Program-made: the position numbers and the translations under genes
The notes under the pieces: model-generated
Databases searched by the model: none
Told to the model about the DNA's origin: nothing
What the model saw: only the letters and a program-made list of their open reading frames with translations
Shown here: positions 9,305 to 18,064 of the stretch, in pieces
Layout: each line of letters opens with the position of its first letter
How positions within the stretch are numbered: the stretch's first letter is position 1
Assembly (NCBI GenBank): GCA_002082585.1
Contig: CP020563.1
Location: 682,001 to 746,000, forward strand
Reading direction: 5' to 3'
DNA: 64,000 nt
From: Kitasatospora albolonga
GTDB taxonomy: Bacteria > Actinomycetota > Actinomycetes > Streptomycetales > Streptomycetaceae

Positions 9305-9736
9305 TCACCCCTGGACCGGCACCGCCCAGGGCAGGGCGATCCAGACCGTCTTTCCGCCCTCGGCCGTCGGGACGACCGTGAGCCGTCCGCCGTACTCCTT
9401 GGCCAGCGACCGGATGATCACCATGCCCCGGCCGTTGTCCTGGCGTACGGCGGCGGGCAGCCGCTGGGGCCAACGGGGGTGACTGTCCGTCACGCCGAGG
9501 CGCAGTTCCTCGTCCCGTTCCAGGCGCAGATCCACGGTGAAGGTGGGCGACTGGCCGAAGGTGTGCTGGACGGCGTTGGTGGTGAGTTCGGAGATGATCA
9601 GCCGGATGGTGTCGGCGAGATCCGTGTCCTCGGAGAGGCCCCATTCGGCCAAGGTGCTGGCCACATATCTGCGGGCCGCTGAGACCGAGACCGGCTCGCT
9701 CGGCAGAGTGACGGTTGCTTCCTGATGGTCTGCCAT
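9305..9736 (-). CDS. RsbW-like ATP-binding regulatory protein (HATPase)
   Basis: The 143-residue protein is a single GHKL ATPase domain: N-box LIISELTTNAVQHT, G1 box LGVTDSH and G2 box DNGRGMVIIRSLA. Streptomyces carry many such proteins as anti-sigma or abaA-like regulators. The start at 9736 has AAAGGGA upstream; an upstream reading frame has no family similarity. It is divergent from the XRE-DUF397 pair, the usual context of this family. Confidence 0.88.
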   Translation of the reverse strand: MADHQEATVTLPSEPVSVSAARRYVASTLAEWGLSEDTDLADTIRLIISELTTNAVQHTFGQSPTFTVDLRLERDEELRLGVTDSHPRWPQRLPAAVRQDNGRGMVIIRSLAKEYGGRLTVVPTAEGGKTVWIALPWAVPVQG

Positions 9737-9839
9737 GGCGACGCCGTCCCTTTCGCGCCCCGGCCGACCGGCGGTCGGCCAGGATTGTGCTTCGCGCCAG
9801 ACTGCCACTGTTGGAGCTCGCTGTAACGACGTTCGACCA

Positions 9840-9855
9840 AGATATGCATATATCT
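9840..9855. promoter_or_regulatory. AT-rich palindrome between ATPase and XRE genes
   Basis: AGATAT-GCAT-ATATCT is a 6+4+6 inverted repeat and a conspicuous AT-rich island in a GC-rich divergent region. It lies about 100 bp upstream of the HATPase gene and 125 bp upstream of the XRE gene. It is a plausible operator for the XRE regulator, with no experimental support here. Confidence 0.4.
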
Positions 9856-9980
9856 GTCGCTCGAAGCGGTGAATTCGGGCCCCGTACGGCGTGGACGGAG
9901 GGCACACTGACCCCTCTGCGGGCCCGGACCGTGCGGTGCATACCGGTCCCGTCCCGTTCCGCGAGCGCGAGGAGATCCGG

Positions 9981-10841
9981 ATGCTGCACGGCCCCGTCGT
10001 CCGACGGCGGAAGCTCGGCGAGGAGTTACGGAGGCTGCGGCACGCCTCCGGACTGACCAGCCGGGAGGCGGCGCTCCTGCTCGGCTGGCACCAGTCGAAG
10101 GTGAGCCGCGTCGAGACCGGCGCCAGCGGGGTGAGGCCCGACGACGTGACGCGCCTGCTCGACGTCTACGCGGTGCGCGACACGCAGCTGCGCGCCCTGC
10201 TCGAAGTGCTCGCGGGGTCGGCGGGCGGCGGCGGCTCGGGGTGGTGGCACGCGTACCGGGGGCTGATCCCGCCCCAGTACCGCGACTTCATCAGTCTGGA
10301 GTCCCAGGCCGCCACGGTGCGGACGCTGGAGACCTCGGTGGTGCCGGGGCTGCTCCAGACCGCCGGCTACGCGCGGGCGGTGACCCGCGCCTCGCTCGAC
10401 GGCCTGCCCGCGGACCACCTGGACTCGCTGGTCGAGGTGCGGCTGACCCGGCAGAGGGTGCTGCGCGCGAAGCCGCCGCTGCGGTTCACCGCCGTACTGG
10501 ACGAGGCCGTGCTGCACCGGGAGGTGGGCGGGACCGAGGTGATGCGGGACCAGCTGCACCATCTGACCCAGGTGGCCCAACTCCCCCACGTGGAGCTCCA
10601 GTTACTGCCGTTCTCCGTCGGCGGGCATGTCGGGCTCACCTGCCCTTTCGTTATCTTCTCCTTTCCGAATATTTCCGATCTGGATGTGGTCGTTCTCGAC
10701 CACTTGACGAGTAGCCTCTATCTGGAGCGGAAAGAAGACCTCGAGGCGTACAGCTCGGCCTTCCGCACCTTGCAGGCGCACGCACTGACGCCGGACCAAT
10801 CGCTGGAGCACATCGCGGCGATCCGCCGCGGTTGTCGTTAG
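9981..10841 (+). CDS. XRE/DUF5753 (WhiJ-like) regulator
   Basis: A 286-residue regulator with an N-terminal XRE helix-turn-helix (LGEELRRLRHASGLTSREAA, WHQSKVSRVETG, about residues 12-55). A DUF5753 domain follows (YRDFISLESQAATVRTLE, VPGLLQTAGYARAV, QLLPFSVGGHVGL). This architecture is that of WhiJ and BldB-associated regulators of Streptomyces development. The start has GAGGAGA upstream. It is followed after 27 bp by its usual small DUF397 partner. Confidence 0.93.
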   Translation: MLHGPVVRRRKLGEELRRLRHASGLTSREAALLLGWHQSKVSRVETGASGVRPDDVTRLLDVYAVRDTQLRALLEVLAGSAGGGGSGWWHAYRGLIPPQYRDFISLESQAATVRTLETSVVPGLLQTAGYARAVTRASLDGLPADHLDSLVEVRLTRQRVLRAKPPLRFTAVLDEAVLHREVGGTEVMRDQLHHLTQVAQLPHVELQLLPFSVGGHVGLTCPFVIFSFPNISDLDVVVLDHLTSSLYLERKEDLEAYSSAFRTLQAHALTPDQSLEHIAAIRRGCR

Positions 10842-10868
10842 GACGTCCGACTGCCCGAGGGGGGCATC

Positions 10869-11123
10869 ATGTCCGACCGTCTCGCACCGCGCACATCACC
10901 GGCCGCCGGGGAGCCACTGGTGTGGCGCCGCAGCAGCCGCTCCACCGGAATGAACAACTGCGTGGAGACCGCCCGGCTTTACGGCCCCGGGTCAGGCCCC
11001 GGGTCCGGCGACGCACTCCTCGCCGTACGCGACTCCAAGGACGTGGAACGGCCGCCGCTGCGCTTCTCCGCCCCGGCCTGGACCGCCTTCGTGTCCGGAC
11101 TGGGGCCGCGCGTCCTCAGCTGA
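10869..11123 (+). CDS. DUF397 small protein, partner of the XRE regulator
   Basis: The 84-residue product has the DUF397 signature: WRRSSRS, then N-N-C-V-E-T-A, then AVRDSKD and [16 protein letters not shown]397 proteins pair with XRE/DUF5753 regulators and may antagonise them, as in the whiJ locus. It overlaps the convergent bioF stop by 8 bp. A GP-repeat insertion (GPGSGPGSG) sits in the middle. Confidence 0.92.
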   Translation: MSDRLAPRTSPAAGEPLVWRRSSRSTGMNNCVETARLYGPGSGPGSGDALLAVRDSKDVERPPLRFSAPAWTAFVSGLGPRVLS

Positions 11124-12288
11124 GCGGAACGAACGCCTCCCGAGGAGCGGTCGAGACGATCGTGGCCACCGCGTCCCCGATCTGCTCCTCGGTCAGGTCC
11201 GCCCGGGCGGTCAGCCGCAGCCGGGAGATGCCGTCCGGCACCGACGGCGGGCGGAAGCAGCCCACCACCACCCCGGCCGCGCGGCAGTTGGCCGCCCAGC
11301 GCACCGCCGTGTCCGCCGAGGGTGCCCGGACGGAGACCACGGCCGCGTCGGGCCGGGCGGAGGTCAGCCCGGCGGCGGTGAGCCGCCCGTACAGTGCGGT
11401 GGCAACCTCCCGGGCCCTGGCCGCCCGTTCCGGTTCCCGGCGCAGCAGCCGGAGCGCGCCCAGCGCCCCGCCCGCCGCCGCCGGGGCGAGACCGGTGTCG
11501 AAGATGAACGTACGGGCCGTGTTGACCAGGTGGTCGATGACCCGGGCCGGGCCGAGGACCGCGCCGCCCTGGCTGCCCAGCGACTTGGAGAGGGTGAGCG
11601 TGGCGACGGTCCCCTCGCCGCCCGCCAGTCCGGCGGCGGCGAGCGCGCCGCGTCCGCCCTCGCCCAGGACGCCCAGGCCGTGGGCGTCGTCCACGACGAG
11701 GGCCGCGTTCGCTCCGCGGCAGACCTCGGCCAGCGCGGTGAGCGGTGCCGCGTCCCCGTCGACCGAGAAGACCGAGTCGGTGACGGCGAGCGCCCGCCCG
11801 TCGTGGGCCGCCAGCGCCTTGGCCACGGCCTCCGGATCGGCGTGCGGGACGACGGCGGTCTCCGCGCGGGAGAGCCGGCAGCCGTCCACGATGGAGGCGT
11901 GGTTGCCGGTGTCGGAGACGATCAGCGAACCGCGCCCGGTCAGCGCCGTGAGGGCCGCGAGGTTGGCCGCGTAACCGGAGGAGAGGACGAGGGCCGCCTC
12001 GAAACCGCAGAAACCGGCGAGTTCCCGTTCGAGTTCGGCGTGGAGCGCGGTGGTGCCGGTGACCAGCCGCGATCCCGTCGCGCCCGCACCCCAGCGGTGT
12101 GCGGCACCGGCCGCCGCCGCGACCACCTCCGGGTGCCGGGTGAGGCCCAGGTAGTCGTTGCTCGCGAGGTCCAGGAGTTCGGCTTCCGCGCTCCTCGGGC
12201 GCAGGGTCCGGACGAGTCCGGCCGCCGCCCGGCGGCGGGCCTCGTCGTCGATCCAGTCGAACGGGGCGAAGGGCGGGGCGGAGGACAT
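11116..12288 (-). CDS. bioF: 8-amino-7-oxononanoate synthase BioF
   Basis: BioF condenses pimeloyl-ACP or -CoA with alanine in the first committed step of biotin ring formation, using PLP. The 390-residue protein has SNDYLGL near residue 45, the [11 protein letters not shown] substrate loop, [12 protein letters not shown], and the PLP lysine in [11 protein letters not shown]. An AAAGGGA ribosome binding site precedes the ATG. It is divergent from bioB-A-D across 144 bp. An alternative, 2-amino-3-ketobutyrate CoA ligase, is made unlikely by the context. Confidence 0.94.
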   Translation of the reverse strand: MSSAPPFAPFDWIDDEARRRAAAGLVRTLRPRSAEAELLDLASNDYLGLTRHPEVVAAAAGAAHRWGAGATGSRLVTGTTALHAELERELAGFCGFEAALVLSSGYAANLAALTALTGRGSLIVSDTGNHASIVDGCRLSRAETAVVPHADPEAVAKALAAHDGRALAVTDSVFSVDGDAAPLTALAEVCRGANAALVVDDAHGLGVLGEGGRGALAAAGLAGGEGTVATLTLSKSLGSQGGAVLGPARVIDHLVNTARTFIFDTGLAPAAAGGALGALRLLRREPERAARAREVATALYGRLTAAGLTSARPDAAVVSVRAPSADTAVRWAANCRAAGVVVGCFRPPSVPDGISRLRLTARADLTEEQIGDAVATIVSTAPREAFVPLS

Positions 12289-12344
12289 AGGAGGGTCCCT
12301 TTTGTAGGCAGCTCACAGACCCTAGCGGGGTGCGCAGCAGGTCA

Positions 12345-12366
12345 GGGTGTGGCAATACACACACCC
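12345..12366. promoter_or_regulatory. Inverted repeat between bioF and bioB
   Basis: GGGTGTG (12345-12351), an 8-nt spacer, then CACACCC (12360-12366) form a perfect inverted repeat in the divergent biotin promoter region. It is a candidate operator for a biotin-responsive regulator. It does not resemble the TGAAC-N3-GTTAC BioQ site of other actinobacteria, so the regulator is unknown. Confidence 0.45.
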
Positions 12367-12432
12367 GCACCCCGGTCTGCTGTCTGGTTCCTCCTTGGCT
12401 GGAGGTGGTGCCGTAAGCGAGGATCACCTTTC

Positions 12433-13722
12433 ATGGACCTGCTGAACACGCTGGTGGACAAGGGGCTGCGGCGCGAACTGCCGACCCGCGAAGAAGCGCT
12501 CGCCGTGCTGGCGACCTCCGACGACGACCTGCTCGACGTGGTGGCCGCCGCGGGCAGGGTACGCCGCCAGTGGTTCGGGCGGCGCGTGAAACTCAACTAC
12601 CTGGTCAACCTGAAATCGGGGCTCTGCCCCGAGGACTGCTCGTACTGCTCCCAGCGGCTCGGCTCCAAGGCCGGAATCCTCAAGTACACCTGGCTGAAGC
12701 CGGACGAGGCGTCCAAGGCCGCCGCCGCCGGGGTGGCGGGCGGCGCCAAGCGGGTCTGCCTGGTGGCGAGCGGGCGCGGGCCGACGGACCGGGACGTCGA
12801 CCGGGTCACCAGGACCATCGAGGCGATCAAGGAGCAGAACGAGGGCGTCGAGGTCTGCGCCTGTCTCGGTCTGCTCTCCGACGGACAGGCCGACCGGCTG
12901 CGCGAGGCGGGCGCCGACGCGTACAACCACAACCTGAACACGTCCGAGGAGACGTACGGGGCGATCACGACCACCCACACGTACGCGGACCGGGTGGAGA
13001 CCGTGCAGCAGGCCCAGGCGGCCGGGCTCTCGGCGTGCTCCGGGCTGATCGCCGGGATGGGCGAGAGCGACAAGGACCTGGTCGACGTCGTCTTCGCGCT
13101 GCGCGACCTGGACCCGGACTCGGTGCCGGTGAACTTCCTGATCCCGTTCGAGGGCACGCCGCTGGCCAAGGAGTGGAACCTCACCCCGCAGCGCTGCCTG
13201 CGCATCCTCGCCATGGTCCGCTTCGTCTGCCCGGACGTGGAGGTCCGGCTCGCGGGCGGGCGCGAGGTGCATCTGCGCTCGATGCAGCCGCTGGCGCTGC
13301 ACCTGGTGAACTCGATCTTCCTGGGCGACTACCTGACCAGTGAGGGCCAGGCGGGCCAGGCCGACCTGGACATGATCGCCGACGCCGGTTTCGAGGTGGA
13401 GGGCGCGGGCACGACGACCCTCCCCCGCCACCGGGCCGACGCGCTGACCGGTGGCGGCTGCGGTTCGCAGGCGTCCGCACCGGAGAAGGCGGGCGGCTGC
13501 GGCTCGCACGGCTCGTCCGAGTCCCCGGGCTGCGGATCGCACGGGGGTGGCGGTGGCTGCGGACCGTGCGGAGGTCATGCGGCCGTCGCGGGCGGCGAGG
13601 AGAGCGCGCCTGCTACGGAGACCGTCGGCGCTCCGGCCGCGCCTGCGGGCGGGCCCGCGCGTACGGATCTGGTGGCGGTCCGCCGCCGGGGCGCGGGGAC
13701 GGATCTCGCGCCCAATGCCTGA
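12433..13722 (+). CDS. bioB: Biotin synthase BioB with Cys/His-rich C-terminal tail
   Basis: BioB is the radical-SAM enzyme that inserts sulfur into dethiobiotin. The CxxxCxxC cluster is Cys65, Cys69 and Cys72 (CPEDCSYC). The TIM-barrel motifs [12 protein letters not shown] and [11 protein letters not shown] are present. The catalytic part ends near residue 335, as in other BioB. A tail of about 95 residues follows, with C343, CGSH (356-359), CGSH (367-370) and CGPCGGH (376-382), then an Ala/Pro-rich end. The tail could bind iron or another metal, perhaps to rebuild the sacrificial [2Fe-2S] cluster. The stop overlaps bioA by 8 bp. Confidence 0.96.
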   Translation: MDLLNTLVDKGLRRELPTREEALAVLATSDDDLLDVVAAAGRVRRQWFGRRVKLNYLVNLKSGLCPEDCSYCSQRLGSKAGILKYTWLKPDEASKAAAAGVAGGAKRVCLVASGRGPTDRDVDRVTRTIEAIKEQNEGVEVCACLGLLSDGQADRLREAGADAYNHNLNTSEETYGAITTTHTYADRVETVQQAQAAGLSACSGLIAGMGESDKDLVDVVFALRDLDPDSVPVNFLIPFEGTPLAKEWNLTPQRCLRILAMVRFVCPDVEVRLAGGREVHLRSMQPLALHLVNSIFLGDYLTSEGQAGQADLDMIADAGFEVEGAGTTTLPRHRADALTGGGCGSQASAPEKAGGCGSHGSSESPGCGSHGGGGGCGPCGGHAAVAGGEESAPATETVGAPAAPAGGPARTDLVAVRRRGAGTDLAPNA

Positions 13723-15097
13723 GCCGTACGCCCCAGGACTCCGCCGGCCCCCCGAGCCGGACCCGTACACCGCCGGACTCCCCCCGGCCGCCGCCCCGAA
13801 GCCGTACTCCCCGGACGAACTGCGGGCGCTGGACCGCGCGCACGTCTGGCACCCCTACGGTCCGATGCCGGGGCGGCAGGAGCCGCTGGTCGTCGAGTCG
13901 GCCTCCGGCGTACGGCTCAGGCTCGCCGAACCCATCGAGGGGCAGCGCGAGTTGGTGGACGGCATGTCGTCCTGGTGGTCGGCGGTGCACGGCTACAACC
14001 ACCCGGTCCTCAACGAGGCCGCGCGCGGCCAGCTGGACCGGATGAGCCATGTGATGTTCGGCGGGCTCACCCATGAGCCCGCCGTCCGGCTGGCGACCCG
14101 GCTGGTGGAGATCACGCCGGAGCCGCTCCAGCACGTGTTCCTGGCCGATTCGGGGTCCGTGTCGGTCGAGGTCGCGGTCAAGATGTGCCTCCAGTACTGG
14201 CGTTCGGCCGGGCGGCCGGACAAGCGGCGGCTGCTGACCTGGCGCGGCGGCTACCACGGGGACACCTGGCAGCCGATGTCGGTGTGCGACCCGGAGGGCG
14301 GGATGCACGAGCTCTGGTCGGGCTCGCTGCCCCGGCAGGTCTTCGCCGACGCGCCCCCGGACGGCTTCGACGCGGAGCCGGACCCCGCCTACGTGGGCCA
14401 TCTGCGGGAGCTGATCGCCGCGCACGCCGACGAGTTGGCGGCGGTCATCGTGGAACCGGTGGTGCAGGGGGCCGGTGGGATGCGGTTCCACTCCCCCGGC
14501 TATCTGCGGGTGCTGCGCGAGGCGTGCGACGAGCTGGACGTCCTGCTGGTGTTCGACGAGATCGCGACCGGGTTCGGGCGGACGGGCACGCTGTTCGCCG
14601 CCGGACACGCCGGTGTCTCACCGGACGTCATGTGCGTCGGCAAGGCGCTGACCGGCGGTTATCTCACGATGGCGGCGACCCTGTGCACCTCGCGGGTGGC
14701 CGAGGGGATCTCGCGCGGCGAGGTCCCGGTACTGGCGCACGGCCCGACCTTCATGGGCAACCCGCTGGCCGCATCGGTCGCCTCGGCCTCGGTGGACCTG
14801 CTCCTCGGGCAGGACTGGGAGAGCGAGGTGGCCCGGATCGGCGCCGGTCTGCGCTCCGGTCTGGCGCCCGCGGCGGATCTCCCCGGGGTCGTGGACGTAC
14901 GCGTCCTGGGGGCGATCGGGGTCGTCCAGCTCGACCACGAGGTGGACATGGCGGCGGCGACCCGGGCGGCGGTACGCGAGGGCGTGTGGCTGCGGCCGTT
15001 CCGCGATCTGGTGTACACGATGCCGCCGTACGTCACCGGGGACGACGACGTACGACGGATCTGCCGGGCCGTGTGCGCGGCGGCTCGGGAGGGCTGA
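13715..15097 (+). CDS. bioA: Adenosylmethionine-8-amino-7-oxononanoate aminotransferase BioA
   Basis: BioA makes 7,8-diaminopelargonate from KAPA using SAM as amino donor. The 460-residue class III aminotransferase shows [38 protein letters not shown], the Asp of [15 protein letters not shown], and the PLP lysine in VGKALTGGY. The first ~35 residues are a Pro-rich extension ([22 protein letters not shown]) before the conserved core. The ATG overlaps the bioB stop by 8 bp, so the two are translationally coupled. Confidence 0.96.
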   Translation: MPEPYAPGLRRPPEPDPYTAGLPPAAAPKPYSPDELRALDRAHVWHPYGPMPGRQEPLVVESASGVRLRLAEPIEGQRELVDGMSSWWSAVHGYNHPVLNEAARGQLDRMSHVMFGGLTHEPAVRLATRLVEITPEPLQHVFLADSGSVSVEVAVKMCLQYWRSAGRPDKRRLLTWRGGYHGDTWQPMSVCDPEGGMHELWSGSLPRQVFADAPPDGFDAEPDPAYVGHLRELIAAHADELAAVIVEPVVQGAGGMRFHSPGYLRVLREACDELDVLLVFDEIATGFGRTGTLFAAGHAGVSPDVMCVGKALTGGYLTMAATLCTSRVAEGISRGEVPVLAHGPTFMGNPLAASVASASVDLLLGQDWESEVARIGAGLRSGLAPAADLPGVVDVRVLGAIGVVQLDHEVDMAAATRAAVREGVWLRPFRDLVYTMPPYVTGDDDVRRICRAVCAAAREG

Positions 15098-15144
15098 GAT
15101 GACTGTGGTGCTCGTGGGACCTGGTGCGGGAGGGCTGACATGAC
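15087..15144 (+). repeat. Duplicated translation-initiation segment before bioD
   Basis: GGGAGGGCTGAGATGAC (15087-15103) and GGGAGGGCTGACATGAC (15128-15144) are direct repeats 41 bp apart that differ at one base. Each carries a ribosome binding site and an ATG followed by AC. The second copy starts bioD; the first starts a 14-codon leader frame. The sequence after each copy is also similar, so a local tandem duplication of the start of bioD is likely. Confidence 0.7.
15099..15143 (+). CDS. 14-residue leader frame coupled to bioD
   Basis: From the ATG of the first repeat copy, 14 codons ([14 protein letters not shown]) run to a TGA whose bases overlap the bioD ATG in the ATGA configuration. 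Its first residues resemble the start of BioD (MTMLVV). It may be a relic of the duplication, and it could also improve or tune translation of bioD by termination-reinitiation. No independent function is claimed. Confidence 0.4.
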   Translation: MTVVLVGPGAGGLT

Positions 15145-15835
15145 GATGCTCGTGGTGACGGGTACCGGCACGGAGATCGGCAAGACGGTGGTGACCGCCG
15201 CCGTGGCCGCCGCCGCGCGGGGCCGCCGGGTGGCGGTGCTGAAGCCCGCGCAGACGGGGCTCGCGCCCGGGGAGCCGGGTGACGCGGCGGAGGTGGCGCG
15301 GCTGGCGGGTGACCATGTGACCGCGGTCGAACTGGCCCGGTTCCCCGAGCCGTTGGCCCCCGCCACCGCCGCGCGGCGGGCGGGGCTGGCCCCGGTGCGG
15401 CCGTACGAGGTGGCCGAGGCGGCGCGGAAGCTGGCCACCGGGCACGATCTGGTGCTGGTCGAGGGGGCGGGCGGGCTGCTGGTGCGCTTCGACGACGAGG
15501 GCGCCACGCTCGCGGACGCCGCCCGGCTGCTGTCCGCCCCGGTCCTGGTGGTGGCGCCTGCGGGCCTGGGCACGTTGAACGCCACCGCCCTCACGGCCGA
15601 GGCGCTGCGGGCCCGCGGGCTGGAGTGCCGGGGCGTGGTCGTCGGCAGTATGCCGGAGCGGCCGGACCTGGCCTCGCGGTGCAACATCGAGGACCTGCCG
15701 GTGGCGGCCGGTGCCCCGCTGCTGGGGGCGGTACCGGCCGGTGCGGGTGCGCTGCCGGCCGCCGACTTCGCGGCACGGGCGGCCGGTTGGCTGGCCCCGG
15801 AGCTCGGCGGGACGTGGACCGTACCGTCCGTATGA
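15140..15835 (+). CDS. bioD: Dethiobiotin synthetase BioD
   Basis: BioD closes the ureido ring of dethiobiotin with CO2 and ATP. The 231-residue protein has the P-loop [10 protein letters not shown] near residues 7-16, the conserved LKPAQTG lysine motif and VEGAGGLLV. It is the last gene of bioB-A-D. Together with the divergent bioF, this completes the late biotin pathway from pimeloyl thioester. No bioC or bioH is nearby. Confidence 0.96.
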   Translation: MTMLVVTGTGTEIGKTVVTAAVAAAARGRRVAVLKPAQTGLAPGEPGDAAEVARLAGDHVTAVELARFPEPLAPATAARRAGLAPVRPYEVAEAARKLATGHDLVLVEGAGGLLVRFDDEGATLADAARLLSAPVLVVAPAGLGTLNATALTAEALRARGLECRGVVVGSMPERPDLASRCNIEDLPVAAGAPLLGAVPAGAGALPAADFAARAAGWLAPELGGTWTVPSV

Positions 15836-15941
15836 CGGGGGCGGGCCGGGCCCGGTGACGTACGGACATGCCTGTACCGCTCCGTACGGGGGAGAATCAG
15901 GGGGAGAGCCGACCGCGCCCGCTGCCTCCCGGAGGTCCCTC

Positions 15942-16631
15942 ATGCATCTGCGCAGCAGGAAGCTCCCGCGCGACGCCGTGCACCACCCGGTCTTCGCCCG
16001 CGTCTACGCCCGGCTGAGTGTGACGGCCGACCTGAAGGGCGGCGTCGCCGCGTACCGCGAGGAGCTGCTGGCGGGGCTCTCCGGCCGGGTCATCGAGATC
16101 GGTGCGGGCAACGGGCTGAACTTCGCCCACTACCCGGGCGCGGTCTCGGAGGTCGTGGCGCTGGAGCCGGAGCGCTCGCTGCGGCAGCTCGCCGTCCGCT
16201 CCGGGCTGCGCGCCGAGGTGCCGGTGGACGTGGTGCCGGGGGCGGCGGAGGCGCTGCCGGTCAAGAGCGAGGCGTTCGACGCGGCGGTGGCCTCACTGGT
16301 CCTGTGCACGGTACGGGACCTGCCGAAGGCGCTCGCCGAGATCAGGCGCGTCCTGCGGCCGGGCGGCGAACTGCGCTTCTTCGAACACGGGCTGGCCCCG
16401 GGCCGGGCTCTGGCGGCGGCACAGCGCACGGCGGACCGGACGGTGTGGCCTCTCCTCTTCGGCGGCTGCCACACGGCCCGGAACCCGCTGGCCGCGATCG
16501 AGGCGGCGGGCTTCGAGCTGGGGACGTACCGCAGACTGCGCATCCCGGAGAAGGGCGTGCCGTTCCCCTCCTCCCCCTGCGTGCTGGGCGTGGCCCGCAA
16601 GCCGTTCGTTCCGGACATGCCTCATATTTAG
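15942..16631 (+). CDS. SAM-dependent methyltransferase (class I)
   Basis: The 229-residue protein has a Rossmann SAM-binding motif VIEIGAGNGLNFAHYP near residue 51, the acidic loop VVALEPE, and LRPGGELRFFEHG typical of UbiE-like or phospholipid/small-molecule methyltransferases. CGGAGGT precedes the ATG. The substrate is not evident. It stands alone between the bio genes and a convergent toxin-antitoxin pair. Confidence 0.88.
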   Translation: MHLRSRKLPRDAVHHPVFARVYARLSVTADLKGGVAAYREELLAGLSGRVIEIGAGNGLNFAHYPGAVSEVVALEPERSLRQLAVRSGLRAEVPVDVVPGAAEALPVKSEAFDAAVASLVLCTVRDLPKALAEIRRVLRPGGELRFFEHGLAPGRALAAAQRTADRTVWPLLFGGCHTARNPLAAIEAAGFELGTYRRLRIPEKGVPFPSSPCVLGVARKPFVPDMPHI

Positions 16632-16650
16632 GGCGGAGAAGGCCGGTGCC

Positions 16651-17022
16651 TCACACGCTCCACTGGCGCAGCTCGTCCGCGATGGCCCGCACGTCCGCCT
16701 TGCCCTGCTTGACCAGGAGGGCCAGATCGCGCACCTGCTCGGGCGAGGTGATGACCTTCAGCCCGGAGGCGACCAGATAGCCGTAGGCGACGGCCGAGGC
16801 GAACATGGCGTTGGAGTGCTCGAGGGCGGGGACGTGCAGCAGCAGCTGGAGCAGGGCGGCGGCCCGCGTGTGCGGGTCGCTGTAGACGGCGCTGCCGAAG
16901 ATCTCCGCCTCGTGCCGGGCGACCGCGGCGACGAGCGCGCCCCAGTCCACGACCTGGGGGTCGCCGGGGGTCTTGTGCTCGGCGACCATGAGCAGCCAGG
17001 AGAGGTCGATCCGCAGGTTCAA
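16651..17022 (-). CDS. Fic/Doc-like toxin component, degenerate Fic motif
   Basis: The 123-residue protein resembles the actinobacterial Fic/Doc-like toxins paired with ribbon-helix-helix antitoxins. In the family motif HPFxDGNxR, here LLHVPALEHSNAMFASA (about residues 61-77), the His and the Asn survive but Gly-Asn-Lys/Arg is not intact. AMPylation or Doc-type phosphorylation activity is therefore uncertain. It starts with TTG overlapping the antitoxin stop by 4 bp, the usual antitoxin-first arrangement. Confidence 0.75.
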   Translation of the reverse strand: MNLRIDLSWLLMVAEHKTPGDPQVVDWGALVAAVARHEAEIFGSAVYSDPHTRAAALLQLLLHVPALEHSNAMFASAVAYGYLVASGLKVITSPEQVRDLALLVKQGKADVRAIADELRQWSV

Positions 17023-17276
17023 CGGGTGCCTTCGCGCCGGGTGACTTCCCGCCGGGGGCCTTCGTGCTCCGGGCCGAACTCCTCGGCGAAGACCGACTCG
17101 TACTGCTTCATGAAGTCGGCGGCGGCCTCGACGAAGGTGTGTCCCACCTCACCCGCGTCCTGTTTGACGAGCTCCTCTATATAGCGGTTCACGCTGATCC
17201 CCCTCTGGAGCGCGCGCTGCCGCGCGGCCTCGGCGGTGGCCTCGTCCACTCGAACGTTCAGCTGCGTCTTGGGCAC
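17019..17276 (-). CDS. Ribbon-helix-helix antitoxin
   Basis: The 85-residue protein starts QLNVRVDEATAEAARQRA and continues with ISVNRYIEELV, a classic ribbon-helix-helix DNA-binding fold (Arc/CopG/HicB-like). An acidic/basic C-terminal tail presumably wraps the toxin. The GTG start lies 9 nt from a perfect palindrome that is probably its own operator. It forms a two-gene operon with the Fic-like toxin. Confidence 0.87.
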   Translation of the reverse strand: MPKTQLNVRVDEATAEAARQRALQRGISVNRYIEELVKQDAGEVGHTFVEAAADFMKQYESVFAEEFGPEHEGPRREVTRREGTR

Positions 17277-17285
17277 CCTTCCAAG

Positions 17286-17303
17286 CTAGCGCGGTCGCGC
17301 TAG
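17286..17303. promoter_or_regulatory. Palindromic operator of the toxin-antitoxin operon
   Basis: CTAGCGCG-GT-CGCGCTAG is a perfect 8+2+8 inverted repeat ending 9 bp from the antitoxin start. Ribbon-helix-helix antitoxins bind such symmetric sites to autoregulate. CTAG is rare in Streptomyces coding DNA, so two copies here stand out. Confidence 0.65.
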
Positions 17304-17403
17304 TACCGGCAAGAGGAAGGGCGCGGGCGCCTTTCGGAAGCGGTCGGCCCCCGGCCCGCGCGGGCTCGAAAGCGGTCGCCTTCCGGGGTGGGCGGGTGGT
17401 GGG

Positions 17404-17838
17404 ATGGCCGCCATGAACGATCTTTCGACACGGTCCGCGACGGCGGCCGATCTGGACGAGGTGCTCGCGTTCTGGAAGGTGGCCGCCGAGGGCACCAGCA
17501 TCAGCGACGACGCCGACGGCATCGCACGCCTGGTGGAACGGGACCCGGATGCCTTGATCCTCGCGGAACGGAAGGGGGTGCTGGTGGGCACGGTGATCGC
17601 GGGATTCGACGGCTGGCGCTGCCACCTCTACCGGCTGGCGGTCCATCCGGAGCAGCGCCGCCGGGGCGTGGGCGGCGCGCTGCTCGCGGCGGCGGAGGAC
17701 CGCTTCACCGCTCTGGGCGGCCGGCGCGCGGACGCGATGGTGCTGGACCGCAACGACCTGGCGCAGCACGCGTGGCGCGCGGCGGGGTACGGGCCCGAAC
17801 CGCAGTGGAGCCGCTGGGTGAAGCATCTGACGGACTGA
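17404..17838 (+). CDS. GNAT-family N-acetyltransferase
   Basis: The 144-residue protein is a single GNAT domain. It has the acetyl-CoA loop VHPEQRRRGVGGALL near residues 80-94, the beta-bulge strand CHLYRLAV, and the C-terminal AWRAAGYGPEPQWSRW. The substrate is unknown. A second in-frame ATG at 17413 is equally possible as the start. It is monocistronic, next to the TA pair, with no other contextual clue. Confidence 0.87.
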   Translation: MAAMNDLSTRSATAADLDEVLAFWKVAAEGTSISDDADGIARLVERDPDALILAERKGVLVGTVIAGFDGWRCHLYRLAVHPEQRRRGVGGALLAAAEDRFTALGGRRADAMVLDRNDLAQHAWRAAGYGPEPQWSRWVKHLTD

Positions 17839-17846
17839 CTGGCGTT

Positions 17847-17904
17847 GGTGCACGGTCCAAGGCGGTGCGCGGCGCGGTGCACGGTCCTGGGTGGTGCACG
17901 GTCC
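17847..17904 (+). repeat. Three direct copies of GGTGCACGGTCC
   Basis: GGTGCACGGTCC occurs at 17847-17858, 17876-17887 and 17893-17904, in the gap after the GNAT gene. GTGCAC is itself palindromic. It could be a small minisatellite or a set of binding sites ahead of the CNNM operon. No function can be assigned. Confidence 0.5.
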
Positions 17905-18064
17905 TGGGCGGTGCGCAGGGTGATGCGGTACGCGGGTGACGGCTGGGCAGACGCTCTACGGTGAGCCTCTTTTCCGTCCCCCGTCTCCTGTCCCCCTCTC
18001 CTCCCCGGAGCCGATACCGCGCGGTCCGTCCGCCCCTGCCCGATCATGGGACGGAGGTGAACCG

